Assembly: GCA_036752465.1 (NCBI GenBank)
Contig: DAIOSQ010000067.1
Location: 1 to 11,148 of the forward strand
Reading direction: 5' to 3'
DNA: 11,148 nucleotides
Origin: DAIOSQ01 sp036752465
GTDB lineage: Bacteria; Pseudomonadota; Gammaproteobacteria; Legionellales; Legionellaceae
In this document: positions 1-6,561 of the stretch, piece after piece
Position numbering within the stretch: the stretch's first letter is position 1
How the letters are laid out: every line of letters starts with the position of its first letter
The notes under the pieces: model-generated
The model's database searches: none
What the model was told of the DNA's origin: nothing
What the model saw: only the letters and a program-made list of their open reading frames with translations
Position numbers and translations under genes: made by a program

Positions 1-890
1 TCGATCCGCAAACCTTTATAGACACCGTGACTCATATAGCACCTACATTTGGTGGCATTAATCTTGAAGACATCAAAGCCCCAGAGTGTTTTGATATCGA
101 GCAATCTCTTATCGAACGCCTGGATATCCCGGTATTTCATGACGACCAACATGGCACCGCAATTGTGGTTGCTGCCGGCCTGCTAAATGCTCTGGAATTG
201 AAACGAAAGACACTTGCTGATGCAAAAATTGTTTGCATTGGTGCCGGTGCTGCTGGGATCGCATCTATGCGATTGTTGCTGGCATTAGGCGCAACTGTTA
301 ATAATATGTTGTTGTTGGATACTCAGGGTGTCATCCACACCGGTCGTACGGATCTAAATGTACACAAGGCGCAATTCGCGCGCGTTACAGACAAAAGAAC
401 GCTGGAGGATGCTTTGCAAGGGGCAGACGTGTTTATCGGGGTGGCTAAGCCCGATTTATTGACGCCTGATTTGTTGACCTTAATGGCCAGTGATCCCATT
501 GTGTTCGCTTTGTCTAACCCGAATCCTGAAATCATGCCAGAGCTGGCTATGTCCGTCAGGCAAGATTTGATAATTGCCACCGGGCGCAGCGATTACCCCA
601 ATCAAGTCAATAATGTGTTGTGCTTTCCTTACATTTTTCGCGGAGCTCTCAACGTCCGGGCGACTTGTATCAATGAAGCCATGCAAATAGCTGCAGTTGA
701 GGCTATCAGGCAATTGGTGCATGAACCTGTTCCAGACGATTTCAAAAGCTACTACCCAACTGCAACTGACTGGCAATTTGGTCCTAATTACATCATTCCT
801 AAGCCATTGGATCCAAGATTAAAGGAACGAGTTGTAAGCGCTGTGGCTGAAGCAGCAATTGCGAGTAACGTTCATCGCACGGATGCCTAA
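1..890 (+). CDS. maeB: Malic enzyme, C-terminal part (5' end outside window)
   Basis: Oxidative decarboxylation of malate to pyruvate and CO2 with reduction of NAD(P), in the cytoplasm. The frame is open from base 3 to the left edge, so the gene begins upstream; the GTG at 27 is an internal Val, because the family motif FIDTVTHIAPTFGGINLEDI runs through it. With the codon at base 3 as residue 1 (295 residues visible), I see EDIKAPECF at 22-30 (metal site region), HDDQHGTA at 46-53, a Rossmann GAGAAG at 80-85, SNPNPEI at 171-177, ATGRSDYPNQVNN at 192-204 and PYIFRGALNVRA at 209-220, all bacterial malic enzyme hallmarks. The protein stops soon after the malic domain, so it lacks the phosphotransacetylase-like C-terminal domain of long MaeB proteins. 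NAD versus NADP preference cannot be read safely. It is followed after 21 bp by an MFS gene, probably in one operon. The symbol is by family resemblance. Confidence 0.95.
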   Translation, partial: DPQTFIDTVTHIAPTFGGINLEDIKAPECFDIEQSLIERLDIPVFHDDQHGTAIVVAAGLLNALELKRKTLADAKIVCIGAGAAGIASMRLLLALGATVNNMLLLDTQGVIHTGRTDLNVHKAQFARVTDKRTLEDALQGADVFIGVAKPDLLTPDLLTLMASDPIVFALSNPNPEIMPELAMSVRQDLIIATGRSDYPNQVNNVLCFPYIFRGALNVRATCINEAMQIAAVEAIRQLVHEPVPDDFKSYYPTATDWQFGPNYIIPKPLDPRLKERVVSAVAEAAIASNVHRTDA

Positions 891-899
891 CCTGATACT

Positions 900-905
900 A
901 AGGAG
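900..905 (+). promoter_or_regulatory. Shine-Dalgarno site fixing a TTG start
   Basis: AAGGAG lies six bases before the TTG at 912, an ideal spacing. It supports TTG as the start of the first MFS gene. The next in-frame candidate, ATG at 936, would have the site 30 bases away. The site sits in the 21-bp gap after the malic enzyme stop codon, which fits translation from a shared transcript. Confidence 0.7.
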
Positions 906-911
906 CTCATT

Positions 912-2219
912 TTGGTTATCAACAAAAAAAAGACGATGTGGTTGGGTTGGCTGATTTGCCTGCTTGGCGCGATATTCTATTCGTATGAATATTTTTTGCG
1001 CATAACGCCCAGTGCTATGGAGCATGCGCTGCGAGATCATTTCGGTATCTCGGCCACCGGCTTCGGCTTTCTTTCGGCTTTTTATTACTATGCTTATGTC
1101 CCCATGCAAGTCCCGGTTGGGGTCTTGATGGATCGATTTGGTCCCAAGCGCCTGCTCGCCTTAGCTTGCATCATTTGCGTGCTGGGGACATTCATGTTTG
1201 CAGGTACCGCTTCCTACAGCTTGGCAACCTTCGGCCGATTTTGGGTGGGGTTTGGCTCTGCCTTTGCATTTGTTGGGGTATTAAAATTGGCTACACTATG
1301 GCTGCCAGAGGATAAGTTGGCCATGGTTGCTGGCATCACAGCGGCGCTCGGCACCATTGGTGCGACTATGGGTGACCATATGATAGGTGGCTTGGTTGAT
1401 AAAATCGGCTGGCAGGGTACGGTCAATGCTACTGCCTATTTTGGAATCCTGCTTGTGGTGGTGTTGTGGTTTGGTATTCATGACAAAGCAAGTACAGAAA
1501 GCAATGGTGGCACCGTAAATAATATGAAACGCAGTATGGCCGACTTGTGGATTATTGCCAAAAGCAAGCAAGTTTGGATAAACGGAATGTTTGGGTGTCT
1601 GGTTTATTTGCCTACCACAGTGTTTGGTGAGTTATGGGGTATCCCATATTTGACCCATGCCCATGGTTTGTCACATGCCGCGGCAGGGGTTGCAACCGGT
1701 TGGATGTTTTTGGGGTTCACGCTAGGTGCGCCGACCATGGGTTTGATTTCTGACCGCATAAAACGCCGCAAATTACCTATGGTGTATGGCGCTAGCGGAG
1801 CAGCACTGGTTATTTCGATTATCTTATACGTGCCCGGGTTAACAGAGCAATTGCTGGATGTGTTGATGTTTTTACTTGGATTGCTCTACAGTGTCCAAGC
1901 CATTGTATTTGCTGTTGGTCGCGAGGTTAGCCCCAAGGAAGCCGGTGGTACAGCCATTGCCATGACCAACATGATAGTCATGATCGGTGCGATGGTGATG
2001 CAGCCTTTGGTTGGCTATTTATTAGATGTCAGTTTGAACGCGCGTATCGCTCTGCTGCCCCTTGAAGTGCAGCCAATAGCACGGATGCACCACATGTATG
2101 CGGCAGCCGACTACCAATTTGCGCTCTCTATTGTGCCTGTAGGGATAGCTATTGCTGCTATATTGACCTACTTTATTCGTGAGACTTACGCCGATGCACC
2201 GAGTAGGGCGTTATCGTAA
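912..2219 (+). CDS. MFS transporter, Legionella/Coxiella-type (first of tandem pair)
   Basis: A 435-residue inner-membrane carrier with about 12 hydrophobic segments, of usual MFS length. The start is TTG, chosen because of a well-spaced AAGGAG upstream. Visible marks are YEYFLRITPS at 25-34, the Tyr-rich FYYYAYVPMQVPVG at 57-70, MFS motif A GVLMDRFGPKR at 70-80, GRFWVGFGSAFAFVGVLKLA at 108-127 and the second-half motif-A copy GLISDRIKRRK at 277-287. A polar loop at about 190-220 separates the two halves. The pattern matches a subfamily abundant in Legionella and Coxiella that, as far as I recall, includes the Pht amino acid and nucleoside carriers. Substrate is unknown; annotation pipelines often label such proteins nitrate/nitrite or sugar-phosphate transporters, which I would not trust. 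Its stop codon shares one base with the start of the next, paralogous gene. Confidence 0.92.
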   Translation: MVINKKKTMWLGWLICLLGAIFYSYEYFLRITPSAMEHALRDHFGISATGFGFLSAFYYYAYVPMQVPVGVLMDRFGPKRLLALACIICVLGTFMFAGTASYSLATFGRFWVGFGSAFAFVGVLKLATLWLPEDKLAMVAGITAALGTIGATMGDHMIGGLVDKIGWQGTVNATAYFGILLVVVLWFGIHDKASTESNGGTVNNMKRSMADLWIIAKSKQVWINGMFGCLVYLPTTVFGELWGIPYLTHAHGLSHAAAGVATGWMFLGFTLGAPTMGLISDRIKRRKLPMVYGASGAALVISIILYVPGLTEQLLDVLMFLLGLLYSVQAIVFAVGREVSPKEAGGTAIAMTNMIVMIGAMVMQPLVGYLLDVSLNARIALLPLEVQPIARMHHMYAAADYQFALSIVPVGIAIAAILTYFIRETYADAPSRALS

Positions 2220-3469
2220 TGCTGTCGGCGCGAACTCGATTAGCATATGGCAGCCTGGTTTGTATCATTGGCGGCCTTTTTTACTGCTATGAATTTATTC
2301 TTCGGATAGTTCCTGGTGTACTGCAAACCGAGTTAAGTGCGGCGTTTGGACACATTACAGCATCTTTATTTGGTCAGATTGCAGCACTCTACTACTACGC
2401 CTATTCGCCTATGCAATTGCCTGTCGGCATGCTCATGGATCGTTTTGGGCCAAGAAAACTGCTCACATTAGCTTGCTTATGTTGTGCGTTTGGTACCTGG
2501 ATGTTCTCGTATTCTGGCTCCTTGCTGATTGCTGGTATAGGTAGGTTCATTGTCGGTTTTGGCTCGTCGTTTGCCTTTGTAGGGGTGCTGTCGCTGGCTT
2601 TCCATTGGTTGCCTAAGAAGTATTTCTCTTTGGTTGCTGGACTTATCACGACCTTAAGCATGTTTGGCTTGGCCTATGGTGGGTTGAAAATAACGGAAAT
2701 GACAGCGCTGCTCGGACTAAAGACAGCTCTCATGGCAATTACTGCTATTGGTATAGTCTTAGCAGTTGTGATTCTACTGGTGATTCGCGATGGTGAGTCG
2801 CGCGAAGCCCATAACAAACTGCAACCGCTACATTTGTTTATGCAAGAAGTATTACGTGTCCTTACCAATCCCCAAATATGGTTGATTGGCTTTGTCGGTA
2901 TATGTCTCTACACATCACTTTCTGTGTTTGGTGAGCTTTGGGGCCAAACTTACCTTGAGCAAGCGCACCATTTGAGCAAAATAGATGCAGCAGCAGCGAT
3001 GTCCTGGATGTTTTTAGGATGGGCCGTAGGTGCGCCACTAACTGGCTATATCTCAGATTGCACCAACAATCGCCTGATACCGTTGGCTGTATCCGCATTG
3101 ATGGCACTCATTTGTATTATGTTAATACTGTACTGTCAACGTTTGTCATACACCGAGCTGAAAGTACTGTTGTTTTTATACGGGGTATTCAGTGGTGCAG
3201 AAATTATTGTTTTCATTCTTGGCAAAGAGCGTAGTGCGATTGAGTTATCAGGGACAGTATTTGCTTCCGTCAATATGATTGTGAGCCTGGGTGGCGTTGT
3301 GTATCAACCATTGGTTGGTTTTTTGTTGGATTTTGGCAAACATGGTCATTGGTCAGCAACTGGCCGATATATCTACACTGTAGATGACTATCAACGTGCT
3401 TTGGCAATTTTACCAGCCTCTTTGTTAGTGGTCTTTATTGCGATTTATCTGCTGCGTAAGAAAAAATAG
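2219..3469 (+). CDS. MFS transporter, paralogue of the preceding gene
   Basis: A 416-residue inner-membrane carrier with about 12 hydrophobic segments. Its ATG uses the last base of the previous stop codon (TAATG), so translation is probably coupled. It aligns with the first carrier nearly end to end: YEFILRIVPG at 24-33, YYYAYSPMQLPVG at 58-70, motif A GMLMDRFGPRK at 70-80, GRFIVGFGSSFAFVGVLSLA, VFGELWG and a PLVGFLLDF near the C terminus. The pair therefore looks like an old tandem duplication. The second-half motif A is degenerate: SDCTNN replaces the basic SDRIKRRK of the first copy, which hints at changed gating or substrate. The protein ends in a basic RKKK tail. Substrate is unknown. 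Only nine bases separate its stop from the convergent dam stop. Confidence 0.92.
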   Translation: MLSARTRLAYGSLVCIIGGLFYCYEFILRIVPGVLQTELSAAFGHITASLFGQIAALYYYAYSPMQLPVGMLMDRFGPRKLLTLACLCCAFGTWMFSYSGSLLIAGIGRFIVGFGSSFAFVGVLSLAFHWLPKKYFSLVAGLITTLSMFGLAYGGLKITEMTALLGLKTALMAITAIGIVLAVVILLVIRDGESREAHNKLQPLHLFMQEVLRVLTNPQIWLIGFVGICLYTSLSVFGELWGQTYLEQAHHLSKIDAAAAMSWMFLGWAVGAPLTGYISDCTNNRLIPLAVSALMALICIMLILYCQRLSYTELKVLLFLYGVFSGAEIIVFILGKERSAIELSGTVFASVNMIVSLGGVVYQPLVGFLLDFGKHGHWSATGRYIYTVDDYQRALAILPASLLVVFIAIYLLRKKK

Positions 3470-3478
3470 TTACCCTAA

Positions 3479-4297
3479 TCAACTGACAGGCTTGAATACG
3501 GCCAAAAGTTCTTTGACACATAGGCGCTGTCTACTATTGCGACTGATGGACCGCCGCACCATAAACGAATGAATAGCCGCAGACGAGTATTGGTCTCGTG
3601 TAAATGCATTGTCATGATTTGATATAACAGTGGTAATTCCGCGTAAGGTGCTTTGCAAAGCAAGTTCCGCCAAAGCTATTTGCTCATCAGTACCAAATTT
3701 TTGACTGGTGTACGCTGAAAAATTGCTAGATTGTTCAATTGGGGCATAGGGCGGGTCACAATAAATGACGTCACCAGGTTCGGCTGCGGCGAAAGTATCG
3801 CGAAAATCTGCATAACAGATATCAGCCTGTTGGCTTTTGGTGACGAAGTTTTGCAATTCTTCTTTGGGAAAGTATGGCTTTTTATAAGAGCCGAATGGCA
3901 CATTGTAAATGGCACTCTGGTTATATCGACACAGACCATTGTAACCGTGACGGTTTAAATATAAAAACAAAGTCGCGCGTTGCTCACTATCTTGACAGCA
4001 ATTAAATTCATCGCGCAGTTGATAATATCTCTCGGCCTGGTTATTTTCTACGGTAAAGAGGCTTTCACAGGCCGAGATAAAGTGCGCGCCATCTTGTTGC
4101 AGGTGGCGGTATACATGGATCAAATCGTGATTGGCTTCTGCGATCACGTAACGAGGGTAATCCGTATTTAAAAAGACGACAGCTGATCCGGCAAAAGGCT
4201 CGATTAGTTTAGCGGCTGTTGGTAAAAAAGGTATTATTTTTTCCAAGCAGCGATATTTATTGCCAGCCCATTTCAAAAAAGAACGTTTTTTTCTCAT
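3479..4297 (-). CDS. dam: DNA adenine methylase (Dam)
   Basis: Transfers methyl from S-adenosylmethionine to the N6 of adenine, in E. coli Dam at GATC; methylation marks the parental strand for mismatch repair, replication timing and gene regulation. The 272-residue length is close to the 278 of E. coli Dam. The motif order is typical of D12-class methylases: FLKWAGNKYR at 7-16, IEPFAGSAVVFLN at 32-44 (SAM binding), YLNRHGYNGLCRYN at 113-126, VPFGSYKKPYFP at 133-144, catalytic YCDPPYAP at 179-186, ISNHD at 225-229 and VRRSISRNSRQR at 247-258. The DPPY and RHGYNGLCRYN blocks are nearly identical to enterobacterial Dam, so GATC specificity is likely. GGGGAG lies about 14 bases before the ATG, a rather long spacing. 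The gene follows the permease by 37 bp on the same strand and is probably cotranscribed. All key motifs are intact. Confidence 0.95.
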   Translation of the reverse strand: MRKKRSFLKWAGNKYRCLEKIIPFLPTAAKLIEPFAGSAVVFLNTDYPRYVIAEANHDLIHVYRHLQQDGAHFISACESLFTVENNQAERYYQLRDEFNCCQDSEQRATLFLYLNRHGYNGLCRYNQSAIYNVPFGSYKKPYFPKEELQNFVTKSQQADICYADFRDTFAAAEPGDVIYCDPPYAPIEQSSNFSAYTSQKFGTDEQIALAELALQSTLRGITTVISNHDNAFTRDQYSSAAIHSFMVRRSISRNSRQRLCVKELLAVFKPVS

Positions 4298-4334
4298 ATA
4301 ACGTTTGTTTGCTCCCCAAATGCTACAGATCCTT

Positions 4335-5519
4335 TTAGCGTGTTAATATTGCGATAATCATCAACAACACCGCCATCAGTAAGACCAGCAGTTGACAGAG
4401 TTTTCCTCCTGGAACAACAAAGGAGCTGCTGTAGCGTTTTCTACCATACATGGACATGAGAACGGGCAGCAGCAGCAGTAAGATCACACATAGGAAACCG
4501 GCATATTTGAGCGCATGCATAAATGCAGCCGGATAATAGATAACGGCAGTTACGGGTGGCAAGAACGTCAATACAAATAAGACCATCCCTTGGTATCCTT
4601 TTTGCTCGATCTTGATTCCATCAGCTAAAAAACTAATTAAGCAAAGCGCCACGCCTAAAAAAGCGGTCAACATACAAATAGCGGTAAAAAAGTTAAAGAA
4701 CGCACTAATGGTTTTGTTTTGGATGGTGTAGGATATCATTTCGGCCAACGAACTGGTTGGGTGCGCGCTATCCATCAGTGAGGTTAGCGGGTGATTTCCA
4801 GTTGTGGGTAGGCTACCCATAATAACTGCGTCCCAGGCGAGATAGCAAATTAAAGGTGTCAGGGACCCAAAAAAAATAACGCGCTTTAAACTTTGCAGAT
4901 CATCGTTAAAATATTCACGTAAATTAGGCACAATCGTAGCAAATGCGAACGAGGTGATTAAAATCATCAGCGGGCCAGTAATGTATTTAAATTCACCGGT
5001 ATGCAGGTTTTCAGTATGAGCGTATGGGGTTATCAGGCATAGCAAAAGAACAAACACGCCGAGCTTCGCGCACATTAATACTCGATTGAGGAGATCGACC
5101 GCGCGGATTCCATGATACACGACAGCACCGAACAGTACCGTGAACAGCAAAATCAACTGCCAACTGGCCAACTGAATGTGAAGTTTATGCAATAGTCCTC
5201 CCATCACGTCAGCTCCGCCTGATATATAACCAGCGAGCAGGGTATATAACAGGGTTAAATAGCATAGCCAAGTGATGAGGAGTCCCGGTGTACCAAGGGT
5301 GCTATGGGCCATTGATAACATATTTTTTCCCGGCGGTAGGTACAAATTCACTTCGAGAATATAGAAGGCACCCATGGCCATAATGGCCCAGCATAAAAGA
5401 AAAAATATGGATGAATGCCAAAAGCCAGTCGCAGCGTTAGCTACTGGCAAGGCTAGCATGCCCCCGCCAATCGAAGTACCAACGATGAGAAGTAAACCGC
5501 CTATAAATTTGGAATTCAT
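4335..5519 (-). CDS. Aromatic amino acid permease, TyrP/Mtr (HAAAP) family
   Basis: A 394-residue inner-membrane protein with about 11 hydrophobic segments that imports an aromatic amino acid, probably tyrosine or tryptophan, by cation symport. The diagnostic element is the first membrane segment with GTSIGGGMLALP at 14-25, equivalent to GTTIGAGMLAMP in E. coli TyrP, the unwound helix that binds substrate in this LeuT-like fold. ILEVNLYLPPGKNM around residue 55-68 is also typical of Legionella tyrosine-specific transport proteins. The usual length is about 400, so the gene looks complete. I see no good Shine-Dalgarno before the ATG. It lies 59 bp downstream of the OmpA-like gene and 37 bp upstream of dam, all on the minus strand, with no convincing terminator between them. 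Exact substrate is not readable; related Legionellales carry several paralogues. Confidence 0.88.
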   Translation of the reverse strand: MNSKFIGGLLLIVGTSIGGGMLALPVANAATGFWHSSIFFLLCWAIMAMGAFYILEVNLYLPPGKNMLSMAHSTLGTPGLLITWLCYLTLLYTLLAGYISGGADVMGGLLHKLHIQLASWQLILLFTVLFGAVVYHGIRAVDLLNRVLMCAKLGVFVLLLCLITPYAHTENLHTGEFKYITGPLMILITSFAFATIVPNLREYFNDDLQSLKRVIFFGSLTPLICYLAWDAVIMGSLPTTGNHPLTSLMDSAHPTSSLAEMISYTIQNKTISAFFNFFTAICMLTAFLGVALCLISFLADGIKIEQKGYQGMVLFVLTFLPPVTAVIYYPAAFMHALKYAGFLCVILLLLLPVLMSMYGRKRYSSSFVVPGGKLCQLLVLLMAVLLMIIAILTR

Positions 5520-5578
5520 TAGATAATCATTCTGCTAAAAGGTCAATCTTATCATACAATCACAGCTGCCAGCATGGC

Positions 5579-6284
5579 TTACTTCATGGTTCCAGACAAA
5601 ATCGAGCTACCATGCTTTGCTGGGACCCATTCTATCTCGATTCTACGGTTAAATGCACTGCCATGTATGATGCTGTTATCTCCGATCGAATGTTTATCAC
5701 CGTACCCTTCGGACCGCATGCTTGCCGCAGGTATCCCATTGGCCCATAAAAAGCCGAGCATGGTTTCTGCTTGTGCTTGTGACAAACGACGTTTATGGAC
5801 TCTGCTGCCAACATTGTCAGTGAAAGCAGCGACATAGATAGTGCTGCAAGGGTAGTTGCGTAACAAGCGTATGATATTATTGAGCCCCTCATAACATATC
5901 TCATTTAGCCGCGGACTATTGACCATAAAATAGTGATCCGTCGGTACGATAAGTAATCGGGTTTCGCCATAACGAATAAATTGGATATTCTGTTCTTTTA
6001 ACTGTTTGATAATGACTTTTTCGCTGTTTTTATAAACAGACCAGCCTGCAGCGCTACCCGTGCCAATAGAGGCGCCGATGATAGCCGCGGCTGNNNNNNN
6101 NNNCGGTGCCACCGGTGGCAATCCCGGTGATGGTGCCCACTGATGCTTGCACGGCCAGAGGTTTAAGATCAGGACTGCGTTTTTCAAAGTTGTTAAATGG
6201 TGGATGGAAACAGCCGGTCAGTTCGAGCGTTAGTAGCGCAATAGTGGCAGCATTTTTGTATACACTCATTCTGCTTGACGACAT
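5579..6284 (-). CDS. OmpA-family glycine-zipper lipoprotein, interrupted by an assembly gap
   Basis: A probable outer-membrane lipoprotein anchored to peptidoglycan. The ATG at 6284 has AAGGAG five bases upstream. Residues 1-24 form a signal peptide ending in a lipobox, LTGC, with Cys25, followed by HPPFNNF. Residues from about 43 onward are a Gly/Ala-rich zipper (VGTITGIATGGT, then, after the gap, AAAIIGASIGTGSAAGW). The C-terminal part is an OmpA-like domain with IYVAAFTDNVGSR, LSQAQAETMLGFLWANGI, SEGYGDKHSIGDN and NRRIEIEW, including the Asp and Arg that bind diaminopimelate in this family. Ten Ns at 6094-6103 split the gene: 60 codons before, 170 after. The halves are in different frames with ten bases between them, so the true gap should be a multiple of three; a real frameshift is unlikely. 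The family is common in Legionellales and is reminiscent of the Dot/Icm lipoprotein IcmN/DotK, but I cannot establish that identity. Confidence 0.85.
6094..6103. other. Assembly gap (10 N)
   Basis: Ten undetermined bases inside the OmpA-like lipoprotein gene. Ten is a placeholder length: reading frame needs the real gap to be 0, 3, 6, 9, 12... bases, or the contig ends may overlap. It falls in the low-complexity Gly/Ala zipper, right beside a perfect 14-bp palindrome. Confidence 0.95.
6107..6120. repeat. Perfect 14-bp palindrome beside the gap
   Basis: TGCCACCGGTGGCA reads the same on both strands. It is inside the Gly-rich coding stretch (ATGGT), three bases from the N run. A GC-rich self-complementary sequence here may explain why the assembly broke; I do not infer a regulatory role. 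Confidence 0.8.
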
Positions 6285-6342
6285 GCTGTCTCCTTACAAG
6301 AAATATTATCTATGATGGTCACTAGGCACTCCGAGACAAATC

Positions 6343-6364
6343 ACAGGAGATATTCTTCCCCTGT
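6343..6364. repeat. Imperfect inverted repeat, 8-bp arms
   Basis: ACAGGAGA at 6343-6350 pairs with TCCCCTGT at 6357-6364 around a six-base loop, with one mismatch that becomes a G-U pair in a minus-strand transcript. No T tract follows on either strand, so it is not a standard terminator. It lies about 60 bases upstream of the lipoprotein start and could be an operator or leader hairpin, or chance. Confidence 0.35.
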
Positions 6365-6458
6365 TGATTCGTTACCTATTATTAAGCATATACACTCATT
6401 TCGCAATTCTTTGATCTATTGAATAATTATCTAACCAAATAAAAATCTAACTGGTTCT

Positions 6459-6482
6459 TTTTGATTTTTCTTGTTTTGATTT
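6459..6482. repeat. TTTTGATTT direct repeat upstream of LRR gene
   Basis: TTTTGATTT occurs at 6459-6467 and 6474-6482, with a further TTTGAT at 6480-6485. The two copies have a 15-base period. They lie about 80-100 bases before the LRR start codon, where an activator might bind, but in AT-rich DNA such repeats also arise by chance. Confidence 0.35.
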
Positions 6483-6561
6483 GATCTTTATGAACTCCAC
6501 TGCTACTCTTATATTCCTCTGATTTCAAAATGAATCTATTTCGGACGAGTAGGAGAGCAAT

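Larger units (their letters stand above)
6285..6561. other. AT-rich divergent intergenic region
   Basis: This 277-bp stretch separates the lipoprotein gene (minus) from the LRR gene (plus) and must hold both promoters. I see no ORF or RNA gene. Toward the LRR gene, TATATT at 6510-6515 is a possible -10 without a good -35. Toward the lipoprotein gene, GATAAT (reverse complement of 6305-6310) is a possible -10, also without a clear -35. It contains a short imperfect hairpin at 6343-6364 and a TTTTGATTT direct repeat at 6459-6482, listed separately. Base composition from 6390 to 6540 is clearly more AT-rich than the genes on either side. Confidence 0.6.

Noticed and set aside
27..29. GTG as the start of the malic enzyme
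   Set aside because: The frame is open to the left edge and conserved family residues (FIDT) precede it, so it is an internal Val codon and the gene is truncated by the window.
3019..3234. Small ORFs in other frames, for example plus strand 3019-3234 or minus strand 7101-7499
   Set aside because: They lie wholly inside strongly supported genes, match no family and lack ribosome binding sites.
5568..5578. GCCAGCATGGC as a terminator between the lipoprotein and permease genes
   Set aside because: The arms are only four bases and no T tract follows on the minus strand.
6054..6284. Two separate short genes at 5579-6187 and 6054-6284
   Set aside because: They are the C- and N-terminal parts of one lipoprotein, split only by the N gap; the out-of-frame extensions (for example a start at 6187) match no family.
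6378..6386. PmrA-type box (CTTAATAAT on the minus strand)
   Set aside because: Only one half-site resembles the recalled consensus; the expected second half is a poor match, so it was not called.
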